A stretch of DNA of 64,000 nucleotides from Nonomuraea cavernae. GTDB lineage: Bacteria; Actinomycetota; Actinomycetes; Streptosporangiales; Streptosporangiaceae. A program made the position numbers and the translations under genes. Every line of letters begins with the position of its first letter. The first letter of the stretch is position 1. Of this stretch, positions 34,298 through 41,246 are shown in pieces. The notes under the pieces are model-generated. The model saw only the letters and a list, made by a program, of their open reading frames with translations. It ran no database searches and had not been told where the DNA came from. The stretch is taken from NCBI RefSeq assembly GCF_014646355.1, contig NZ_BMNH01000013.1:141470-205469 (forward strand), read 5' to 3'.

Positions 34298-36850
34298 ATG
34301 CAGTTACGGCTCCTGGGTCCGATCGAGCTGCTGAGCGACGGCCATCAGGTCCCGCTCGGGGGAACCAAACCACGGGTGCTGTTCGCCACCCTGCTCCTGA
34401 CCTCCGGCCGGGTGATCACCGTCGAGCGGCTCATCGAGGCGATCTGGCAGGACGCGCCGCCGGCCAGCGCGCGCGGGGTGCTGCAGACCTATGTCGCCTC
34501 ACTGCGCCGCGCGTTCGCCGACGCGGGCCTGCCGGAGGTCATCGTCTCGCACCGGCTGGGCTACGCCGCCGAGATCCCGCCGGACAGCCTGGACAAGGAC
34601 GTCTTCGAGCGGCTCGTCGACGAGGGCCGGCGGGCGGCGCGCGACGGCAGCCACCAGGAGGCGGCGCGCTCGTTCCGTACGGCCCTGGCGCTGTGGCGAG
34701 GCCCGGCCCTGGGCGGGATCGGCGACGTCTACCTGCGCGCGGAGTCGGCCAGGCTGGAGGAGCTGCGGCTGGCGGCGCTCGAGGAGCGGATCGCGGCCGA
34801 TCTGGCGGCGGGTGAGGACGACGGCCTGATCGACGAGCTCAGCGAGCTCGTCACGGCCCATCCGGCGCGCGAGCGGCTGCGCCGCGACCTCATGGTCCTG
34901 CTCTATCGGGCCGGGCGGCAGGCGGACGCGCTCACTGCCTACCAGCGGGGCCGACAGGTGCTGGTCGAGGAACTGGGCATCGAACCGGGGCCGGAGCTGC
35001 GCCGCGTACACGAGGCCATCCTGCGCTCCGATCCCGCGCTGCTGCGCGTGGTGAAGGCCGCCCCGCCCCGGCAGTTGCCCGGGCCGCCCCCCGACTTCAC
35101 CGCCCGAGAGGAGGAGCTCGCCGAACTGCGCGACCGGCTCACCGGGCAGGACAGCATGCCGATCTGCGTGATCTTCGGGCCGGGCGGCGTCGGCAAGTCG
35201 GCCCTGGCACTGCGCGTCTCGCACGAGATCGCGGAGCACTACCCCGACGGGCAGCTGCACGTCGAACTGCGCGGCACCACGGAGGTGCCCGCCACCCCGC
35301 AGGAGGTGCTCGGCCGGCTGTTACGCGATCTGGAGCCCGGCGCGTTGCCGCCCGGCACGCTGGAGGAGTGCGCCGCCCGCTACCGCACCCTGCTGGCCGG
35401 CCGGCGCAAGCTGATCGTGCTGGAGGACGCCGCCGCCGAACGGCAGGTCCGGCCGCTGCTGCCGGGCGCCCCTGGCTGCGGGGTGATCGTCACCTCCCGC
35501 AACCGGCTGACCGGCCTGGCCGGCGCGTCGGTGCTGGACCTGGGCCTGTTGTCCGACCATGCCGCTCTTCACCTCCTCGGGCGGGTGGCCGGGCCGGAGC
35601 GCGTCGCCGCCGACCCGGACGCGGCGGCGCGCATCGTACGGCAGTGCGGTGGCCTGCCGCTCGCGTTGCGCATCGCCGGGGCGCGGCTGGCGTCCCGCCG
35701 CCACTGGCCGGTGGCCCGGCTGGCCGACCGGCTGGCCGACGAGCAGGGCAGGCTGGACGAGCTGGCCGCCGGAGACCAGGAGGTCCGGGCCGGCATCGCC
35801 CTCAGTTACGACCTGCTGCCGCCCGAGACGCGGGCCACGCTGCGCCGCCTGGGCCTGCTCGGCCTGCCGTACATCCCGGTGTGGGTGGCGGCGGCGGCCA
35901 TGGAGTCCGGCCTGGACGAGGCCGAGCAGGTGCTGGATCAACTCGTGGACGTCTCCCTCGCCGGCGTGGTGGACGCCGACGCGACCGGCCGGGCCCGCTA
36001 CCGGCTGCACGACCTGATCCGGCTGTTCGCCCGGGAACGCGCGCACGGAGAGGAACCGGAGGCGGAGCGCGCGGCGATGGTGCGCCGGGTGCTCGGCGGG
36101 TGGTTGTGGTTGCTCGAACGACTCAGCGAGGCGTTGCCCAGCGGCTGGATCCCGATGCGCGCCACCGTCGGCCTCTCGCGGCCGGTGGACCCGGAGGTGG
36201 CGCGGATGGCGCTGGCCGATCCGCACGGCTGGTTCCGCGGCGAGGAGGAGTCGCTGATCGTCGCGGTGGAGCTGGCGGCGGCCATGGATCTCGACGACAT
36301 CGCCGTGGGGCTGGCCTCCGCGCTGTCCTCGGTGGCCTTCGAGGGCAGCCGGTACGTCTTCGACAACCCGTTCGCCACCTGGCACCGTACGCACGAGGCG
36401 GCGCTGGCGGTGGCCCGGCGCATGGACAACGCGCCGGGTGAGGCGACCCTGCTCGCCGGCCTCGGCCACCTGCACTACGAACGTGACCGTTACGCCGAGT
36501 CCCGCGAGTACCTGGGCCAGGCGCTGTCCCTGTTCCGCTCCGCGCGGGACGCCCGCGGCGAGGCCACCACGCTCGCCACCCTCGGCGCCGCCTGCCGGGA
36601 GCAGGGTTACCTGCCCGAGGCGCTGCACTTCCTGGACCGGGCGAGCGCGCTGTGGACGGGCCTGGCCGACCCGGCGGCCCTGGCCCACGTCAGGCGGCTG
36701 ACCGGCAGCGTGCATCTGGAGCGCGGCGACTACCCGGCCTGCCGGGCCGACCTGGACGCCGCGCTGTCGTTGTACCAGGAGGCGGGCAACCGCCGCGGCG
36801 AGGGGCTGGCCCTTGCGCTCGCTGTCCCTGTACCACCGGGCCCAGGGTGA
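34298..36850 (+). CDS. AfsR/SARP-type regulator, 5' part of a frameshifted gene
   Basis: The open frame gives 850 residues: a SARP winged helix (about 1-95, MQLRLLGPIELLSDG...), a BTAD helical domain (100-245), an NB-ARC ATPase with P-loop FGPGGVGKSALAL near 295, and TPR repeats (from about 670). Members activate secondary metabolism or cell-surface genes. The natural C-terminal TPRs continue in another frame at 36813; one extra C in the CCC at 36810-36812 would explain it. Rejoined, the protein would be about 1,000 residues, the size of AfsR. It precedes a VanX-like gene. Real frameshift, sequencing error and recoding are all possible. Confidence 0.8.
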   Translation: MQLRLLGPIELLSDGHQVPLGGTKPRVLFATLLLTSGRVITVERLIEAIWQDAPPASARGVLQTYVASLRRAFADAGLPEVIVSHRLGYAAEIPPDSLDKDVFERLVDEGRRAARDGSHQEAARSFRTALALWRGPALGGIGDVYLRAESARLEELRLAALEERIAADLAAGEDDGLIDELSELVTAHPARERLRRDLMVLLYRAGRQADALTAYQRGRQVLVEELGIEPGPELRRVHEAILRSDPALLRVVKAAPPRQLPGPPPDFTAREEELAELRDRLTGQDSMPICVIFGPGGVGKSALALRVSHEIAEHYPDGQLHVELRGTTEVPATPQEVLGRLLRDLEPGALPPGTLEECAARYRTLLAGRRKLIVLEDAAAERQVRPLLPGAPGCGVIVTSRNRLTGLAGASVLDLGLLSDHAALHLLGRVAGPERVAADPDAAARIVRQCGGLPLALRIAGARLASRRHWPVARLADRLADEQGRLDELAAGDQEVRAGIALSYDLLPPETRATLRRLGLLGLPYIPVWVAAAAMESGLDEAEQVLDQLVDVSLAGVVDADATGRARYRLHDLIRLFARERAHGEEPEAERAAMVRRVLGGWLWLLERLSEALPSGWIPMRATVGLSRPVDPEVARMALADPHGWFRGEEESLIVAVELAAAMDLDDIAVGLASALSSVAFEGSRYVFDNPFATWHRTHEAALAVARRMDNAPGEATLLAGLGHLHYERDRYAESREYLGQALSLFRSARDARGEATTLATLGAACREQGYLPEALHFLDRASALWTGLADPAALAHVRRLTGSVHLERGDYPACRADLDAALSLYQEAGNRRGEGLALALAVPVPPGPG

Positions 36851-37298
36851 GCTGGCGCGTGCGGAGGAGCACTGTGAGCGCGCGCTGGCCATCTCCCGCG
36901 ATCTGGGCGACCGGCTGATCGAGGCGTACTGCATGCGTGCCCTTGGCAAGACGTGGGTGCGGCTCGGCCGGTTCGACACGGCACGCCGGGCCCTGGAGGA
37001 GGCGCTCGCCGTGTGCCGGACACTCGACGACCGCTGGGGCGAGGCGTGCACCCTGCGCGTGCTCGGCGAGCTCGACCTGGCCGAGGGGCGGCTCTACCAG
37101 GCCAGGAGCCGCCTCGGGGAGTCGCTGGAGTTGTGGGAGACGCTGCGCACCGCCCTGTTCCGCGCCCGTACGCTGCGCGACCTGGCCCTGGTGCACAAGG
37201 CGCTCGGCGAGGACGCCGCCGCCAAGACGACCTTGGACGAGGCGATGGAGATCTTCCGGCTGCACGAGGCCCGTGAGGCGCGCGAGCTCGGCGGGTGA
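36813..37298 (+). pseudogene. Displaced C-terminal TPR part of the AfsR-like regulator
   Basis: About 161 residues of clear TPR repeats (ARAEEHCERALAISRDLGDR, AYCMRALGKTWVRLGRFDT, ACTLRVLGELDLAEGRLY) that directly continue the chain broken in the upstream frame. The overlap begins at LRSLSLYHRAQGE; the first residues fit GEGLALRSLSLYHR if one base is removed. It has no ribosome site and is unlikely to be an independent gene. Annotated as displaced 3' part; it may also be a real fused protein if the base is a sequencing error. Confidence 0.72.
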
Positions 37299-37398
37299 GA
37301 CTCCTGCAGCGCGGTTACAGCGCCTTTGGAGCGGCGCGGTGCATCATGTGGCGTCGGCGTCCTCAGATGGAACGCCATGAGACATCACGGAGGCCCGT

Positions 37399-38058
37399 AT
37401 GCCGGAGATCGTGCTCCTGTCCGACGCGCGGATCGCGGAGGTGCCGGTGAAGGAGTGCGACGAACCCTTGGTGGATCTGCGTGCTCTGGAGTCCCTTCAG
37501 GTCGACCGGCGTCTCGCCGATCCCGAAGGCGCGTACGCGCGCGTCCGGCTGAGCGTGGCCGATCGCCTGGTCGCCGCGCAGACCCGGCTGCCCCGTCGAC
37601 TGCGCCTGATGGTGGTGGAGGGATTCCGCCCGGCCGCCCTGCAGCACCACTACTTCGCCGGCTCCGTGGCCGCGCACCGGGCGGCCCACCCGGACTGGGA
37701 CGAGCAACGGGCCCACCTGGAGGCCAGCAGGTACGTCTCGCCGCCCGAAGTGGCCCCGCACGTCTCCGGCGGCGCGGTGGACCTGACCCTGTGCACCGCC
37801 TCGGGCGTCGAGCTCCCGATGGGCACGGAGGTCAACGCCACCCCGCCGGAGAGCGACGAGGCGTGCTACACCGCCTTCCCCGGTATCTCCGCCGAGGCCC
37901 GCCGCAACCGCGACATCCTCGGTGCGGCCATGACGTCCGCCGGGTTCGTCAACTACCCGACCGAGTGGTGGCACTGGTCCTACGGCGACCGCTACTGGGC
38001 GTTCACCACGGGCGCGCGTTACGCCCGCTACGGCATGAGCGCCGGTCCCGCCCGCTGA
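37399..38058 (+). CDS. VanX-like D-alanyl-D-alanine dipeptidase (M15D)
   Basis: 219 residues. Zinc ligands His and Asp in HVSGGAVDLTL and His with adjacent Glu in EWWHWSYG are the M15D active site, and VEGFRP carries the conserved Arg. VanX enzymes destroy D-Ala-D-Ala dipeptide; in vancomycin-resistance clusters they act with VanH and VanA, which are absent here, so housekeeping cell-wall turnover is equally likely. Lies about 100 bases after the AfsR-like gene, in the same direction. The CGCYTTTGGA motif at 37321 matches one upstream of the small secreted gene (33291). No signal peptide; cytosolic. Confidence 0.88.
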   Translation: MPEIVLLSDARIAEVPVKECDEPLVDLRALESLQVDRRLADPEGAYARVRLSVADRLVAAQTRLPRRLRLMVVEGFRPAALQHHYFAGSVAAHRAAHPDWDEQRAHLEASRYVSPPEVAPHVSGGAVDLTLCTASGVELPMGTEVNATPPESDEACYTAFPGISAEARRNRDILGAAMTSAGFVNYPTEWWHWSYGDRYWAFTTGARYARYGMSAGPAR

Positions 38059-38146
38059 GCCCGCCGCCGAGGAGATCCCGGGGCTCGGCCGGAAATTCTT
38101 CCAGGCGGCACTGTAGAACCCGTTTTCGCGGGCAGGAACGTCCGCT

Positions 38147-38290
38147 ATGACCCCTCTCCTCGTCGCGGCCGTGGTAGCGCTCCTGGCCGGTGTGACTGTC
38201 GCCCTCAGTCAGAAGGCATGGCCCGTGGCGTGGCTGTGCACCGGCCTCGGCCTGGCCCTCTTGTCCGACGCCGGCGTCATCCCCGGTTAA
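38147..38290 (+). CDS. Tiny membrane protein (47 residues)
   Basis: Two hydrophobic helices, PLLVAAVVALLAGVTVAL and WPVAWLCTGLGLALL, joined by SQKA and ending DAGVIPG. ATG at 38147 with AGGA about ten bases upstream. Proteins with the AWPVAWLCxGLxLALL pattern of this size are frequent in actinomycetes and are always orphan. A real gene is likely because of the clean start/stop and membrane pattern; function unknown. Confidence 0.6.
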   Translation: MTPLLVAAVVALLAGVTVALSQKAWPVAWLCTGLGLALLSDAGVIPG

Positions 38291-38381
38291 CGCCTCACGG
38301 GGGGCCGCGCGGCTCCGGGCCGCCGCCAGGACCACGCGGCCGCCCGGCTCCGGGCGGCGGCCGTGCCCGATGATGGAGGGC

Positions 38382-38972
38382 ATGGACGAGATGTTGCTGC
38401 TGAGGCACGGCGAGACCGAGTGGAGCCGGACGGGCAGGCACACCGGCCGCACCGACGTCCCGCTGACCGCCCGCGGCGAGGACCAGGCACGGGCGCTCGC
38501 GCCGCTGGTCAAGGAGTGCGCGTTCGATCTCGTGCTGTCCTCCCCCGCGTCGCGCGCCCGCCGTACGGCGGAGCTGGCCGGATTCCCGGGGTACGAGGTC
38601 GACGCCGACCTGTGGGAGTGGGACTACGGCGGCCACGAGGGGCTGACCACGCCCGGGATCCGCGAGACGCGCCCCGGCTGGTACCTGTGGCGTGACGGCG
38701 TGCCGCCCGGCGACGCCGAGCATCCCGGCGAGAGCGCCGCCCAGGTCGGGGCCCGGGCCGACCGGGTGATCGCGCGGGCGCGGCGGGCGCCGGGCCGGGT
38801 GGCGCTGGTGGCGCACGGCCACCTGCTGCGGGTGATCGCGGCGCGCTGGCTAGGCCTGCCGCCCGAGGAGGGCCGCTTCTTCAAGCTGGAGACCGGCACC
38901 TACTCGCGGCTCGGCTTCGAGCACGCCGAGCCGGTCATCGTGACCTGGAACGCGCCGGTCAGCCACCCTTGA
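38382..38972 (+). CDS. Histidine phosphatase family protein
   Basis: 196 residues. The catalytic RHGET (residues about 8-12), second His in ALVAHGHLLRVIA and Arg/Glu in the middle (SPASRARRTAEL, DADLWEWDYGGHEG) define the phosphoglycerate mutase-like family. Hydrolyses a phosphate monoester; the precise substrate cannot be read from sequence. ATG at 38382 was chosen over 38370 because the family starts at the beta-strand MLLLRHGE. Stands alone, 91 bases downstream of the tiny membrane-protein gene. Confidence 0.88.
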   Translation: MDEMLLLRHGETEWSRTGRHTGRTDVPLTARGEDQARALAPLVKECAFDLVLSSPASRARRTAELAGFPGYEVDADLWEWDYGGHEGLTTPGIRETRPGWYLWRDGVPPGDAEHPGESAAQVGARADRVIARARRAPGRVALVAHGHLLRVIAARWLGLPPEEGRFFKLETGTYSRLGFEHAEPVIVTWNAPVSHP

Positions 38973-39030
38973 CGCGCAGCGCCGGCTCGTGCGGGGCCCG
39001 GCTCGCCCCCCCATCTCGGCATGACAGGGA

Positions 39031-39309
39031 TCAGATGAGCGCCTGGACGGGCCGCGGGCCCCTTCCGGTGAGCCACTCCAGCACCCGGCGGTGCCCGGAG
39101 GCGGCGTCCTCGAAGTGACCCCAGTGCCAGTAGCGCGGCTGGTCAAGGACACCGGTCACCCACGTACGGTAGGCGACCGAGTCGGTGGAGCCCCCGGAGG
39201 CCGCGGGCGCGACGCCGTAGGTGCGGATCACGACCTTGCCGCCGGGCGCGAAGAGCACGTCGTCGGCGATCGGATAGAGCGTCATCTGGTCGAGCATGAA
39301 GCCGATCAT
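39031..39309 (-). CDS. Hypothetical protein
   Basis: 92 residues without a known domain: MTLYPIADDVLFAPGGKVVIRTYGV then RYWHWGHFEDAASGHRRVLEWLTG. No signal peptide or membrane segment. The pattern of conserved-looking aromatic residues suggests a real protein, but I do not recognise it. Its start (39309) is 28 bases from the terminator that ends the DUF397 transcript. Confidence 0.45.
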   Translation of the reverse strand: MIGFMLDQMTLYPIADDVLFAPGGKVVIRTYGVAPAASGGSTDSVAYRTWVTGVLDQPRYWHWGHFEDAASGHRRVLEWLTGRGPRPVQALI

Positions 39310-39336
39310 GGCCGGACGGCGAGACCGGGGAGTTAC

Positions 39337-39375
39337 ACCTCCGGCACGCCCCCGTTAAGCGGGCACGCCGGAGGT
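39337..39375 (-). terminator. Hairpin terminator after the DUF397 gene
   Basis: The arms ACCTCCGGCACGCCC (39337-39351) and GGGCACGCCGGAGGT (39361-39375) pair over nine outer and four inner positions with two mismatches; loop of nine bases. It lies just downstream of the DUF397 stop in the minus direction. Confidence 0.7.
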
Positions 39376-39385
39376 TAACTCGTCG

Positions 39386-39622
39386 TTACACAAGGAGACC
39401 GTCGAACTCTCCGTCCTTCACTCCGAGCACCAGGGCCCGGATCTCGTCACGGGTGTAGATCAGCGCGGGGCCGTCGGGGAAGCGCGAGTTGCGCACCGCG
39501 ATCCCGCCATCAGGGAGCTTCGCGAGCTCCACGCAGTTGCCCTGAGAGTTGCTGTAGCGGCTCTTGCGCCAGGCGACCTGCTTCAGGTCGGCCGCGGGCA
39601 TGCCGTTGTAGGTCTGCTTCAT
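39386..39622 (-). CDS. DUF397 domain protein
   Basis: 78 residues with the family's VAWRKSRYSNSQGNCVELA core and the FPDGPALIYTRDEIRAL tail. DUF397 proteins are actinomycete-specific partners of DUF5753 regulators; in the WhiJ-type triads they work with them to control development. Its ATG directly follows the stop of the regulator gene (TAGATG), so the two are co-translated. Cytosolic. Confidence 0.9.
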   Translation of the reverse strand: MKQTYNGMPAADLKQVAWRKSRYSNSQGNCVELAKLPDGGIAVRNSRFPDGPALIYTRDEIRALVLGVKDGEFDGLLV

Positions 39623-40489
39623 CTACATCTTTCTGAGAAGACCGCCGATGAGCTCGACGGTGCCCCCTGGCGTGGTGCTCTCCACGCATAACTGCTCCAT
39701 AGCCGTGAGGTACGGGTCGATGTCCTCACGCTTATCCAGATACAGGGCACCCCAGAGCTGCTCAACGTAGACAACGTCCGACAAATCGGACTCGGGAAAC
39801 CGCAAGATGCTGAACGCGCCCCCTTCAGCGGCGTGCATGCCGAACCTGAAGGGCATCACCTGAACGGTGATATTGGGAAGGGCAGCGACTTCCAGCAGAT
39901 GCTGGAGCTGCTCGGACATGACCTCCCGCCCGCCGATGGTCCGCTTGAGGGTCGCCTCGTCGATGACCGCCCACAACCGCGGGCCGTCCTTCTGCGTGAA
40001 GCGTTCTTGCCGCTGCATGCGCAGATGCACGCGGCGCTCGATCTCCTCAGGGGAGGCATCAGGGTTGCCGAGTTGGTAGACCGCCCGCGCGTAGGCCGCC
40101 GTCTGCAGCAGACCGGGAACGAACTGCACCTCGTAGGTGCGGATCACGTTCGCGGCCTCCTCCAGCCCCACGTACGTGGTGAACCACGAGGGGAGCACGG
40201 CCGAGTACTTGTGCCACCACCCGGGGGTGTTGGCCTCGCGGACCATTTCCAGCAGGGCACGGCGCTCGGCATCGTCGACGACGCCGTACAGGGTGAGCAG
40301 GTCTTCCACGTCACGTGTCTTGAACCCGACCCGACCGAGCTCCATCCGGCTGATCTTGGACTCGGATGCCCGGATGTGGAATCCGGCCTGGTCGCGGGTG
40401 AGCTCGCTGGCCTCACGCAGACGCCGAAGGCTGGCGCCGAGCATGATGCGCCTCACGGTCGAACCAGAACCGGGCGGATCGAGGGACAC
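39623..40489 (-). CDS. XRE-family DUF5753 regulator (WhiJ-like)
   Basis: 288 residues. XRE helix-turn-helix at about 18-75 (LRRLREASELTRDQAGFHIRASESKISRMELGRVG) and a C-terminal DUF5753 domain (about 110-280; EVQFVPGLLQTAAYARAV, LRMQRQERFT, LLEVAALPNITVQVMPF). Of the WhiJ family, which in Streptomyces represses development until a DUF397 partner lifts repression. A palindrome TGACA-N7-TGTCA lies 23 bases upstream of the start, a likely autoregulatory operator. Divergent from an anti-sigma-like ATPase. Confidence 0.92.
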   Translation of the reverse strand: MSLDPPGSGSTVRRIMLGASLRRLREASELTRDQAGFHIRASESKISRMELGRVGFKTRDVEDLLTLYGVVDDAERRALLEMVREANTPGWWHKYSAVLPSWFTTYVGLEEAANVIRTYEVQFVPGLLQTAAYARAVYQLGNPDASPEEIERRVHLRMQRQERFTQKDGPRLWAVIDEATLKRTIGGREVMSEQLQHLLEVAALPNITVQVMPFRFGMHAAEGGAFSILRFPESDLSDVVYVEQLWGALYLDKREDIDPYLTAMEQLCVESTTPGGTVELIGGLLRKM

Positions 40490-40512
40490 GCGCTGCTCCT
40501 TGGTTGTTTCCT

Positions 40513-40529
40513 TGACACACAGTCTGTCA
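40513..40529. promoter_or_regulatory. Palindrome TGACA-N7-TGTCA upstream of the DUF5753 regulator
   Basis: Five-base inverted arms spaced by seven bases, in the space shared by the regulator and the divergent ATPase gene. Position and symmetry suit an operator for the XRE protein. The arms also overlap a TTGACA -35-like element on the plus strand. Confidence 0.5.
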
Positions 40530-40666
40530 CTTCACGGCCGAAAGATCATCAGCCGTAGACAAGATCCCCTTTCCCGCACTTTGACCATTTGATGGCAACC
40601 GTAGCGCCTGCAAGGACCGGCTGCACGTGCATTCGCCCTTGCACCTGCACGAGAGTTTGTCGCAGA

Positions 40667-41170
40667 ATGATCACCGTGCAATCCACCCTGGCGCCCGGCC
40701 ACTGGACCACGTTCGACTGGTGGCCCCCTGTCGGCTGGTGGCCCGAGGCGGCGCGCGACTTACTGGTCCCCGGCCCGTCCGCCAGCGCCACGTTCGTCCT
40801 GCCGCCCACGCCCTCCTCCGTGCACGCCGCCCGCTGCTTCGCGACCGCCGCGCTGGCCGGCTGGAAACTCGAGGAGCTCACCGACACCATGGAGCTGGTG
40901 GTCTCCGAGCTCGCGACCAACGCCCTGCGCCACGGGCTGCGCGAGTCCGAGCCTCCCGGCGCGCGTCCCGTGCACATGTCGCTTGTACGCCGCGGCACGC
41001 TCGTCACCAGCGCGTTCACCGATCCCGCGTCCTCGGTCCCGGTGCTGCGCTATCCGGGCCCGCTCGACACCGGCGGCCTCGGGCTGCACATCGTCGAGTC
41101 GGTCAGCCGCCGGTGGGGCTGGTCCGCGCTCGCACCTCAGGGAAAGATCGTCTGGGCAGTCCTCTGCTGA
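40667..41170 (+). CDS. Anti-sigma-factor-like ATPase (RsbW/SpoIIAB type)
   Basis: 167 residues from ATG at 40667. HATPase_c_2 domain: N-box VVSELATNALRHG, G1-like DTGGLGLHIVESVSRRWGW. It has the length of the ATPase component of WhiJ-type or RsbW-like switch triads in actinomycetes and, with the two genes across the divergent promoter, makes the usual three-part arrangement. Upstream inverted arms TGCAAGG (40609-40615) and CCTTGCA (40637-40643) might be a second operator. No signal peptide. Confidence 0.87.
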   Translation: MITVQSTLAPGHWTTFDWWPPVGWWPEAARDLLVPGPSASATFVLPPTPSSVHAARCFATAALAGWKLEELTDTMELVVSELATNALRHGLRESEPPGARPVHMSLVRRGTLVTSAFTDPASSVPVLRYPGPLDTGGLGLHIVESVSRRWGWSALAPQGKIVWAVLC

Positions 41171-41246
41171 CAGAGGTGATCTGCATTACCGTGGTTGGCT
41201 ATGGCTCACGGTGAGTCCCGCGTGCGACCCCTGAGAGTGCTGACCG

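Noticed and set aside
33726..34373. Frame with HRRQHRH / GGEEHGGEEH repeats, minus strand
   Set aside because: Composition comes from tandem repeats in non-coding DNA; no ribosome site or family.
34298..38058. Secondary metabolite biosynthetic cluster
   Set aside because: An AfsR-like regulator and VanX-like gene are present, but no PKS, NRPS, terpene synthase or tailoring genes; VanH and VanA are absent too.
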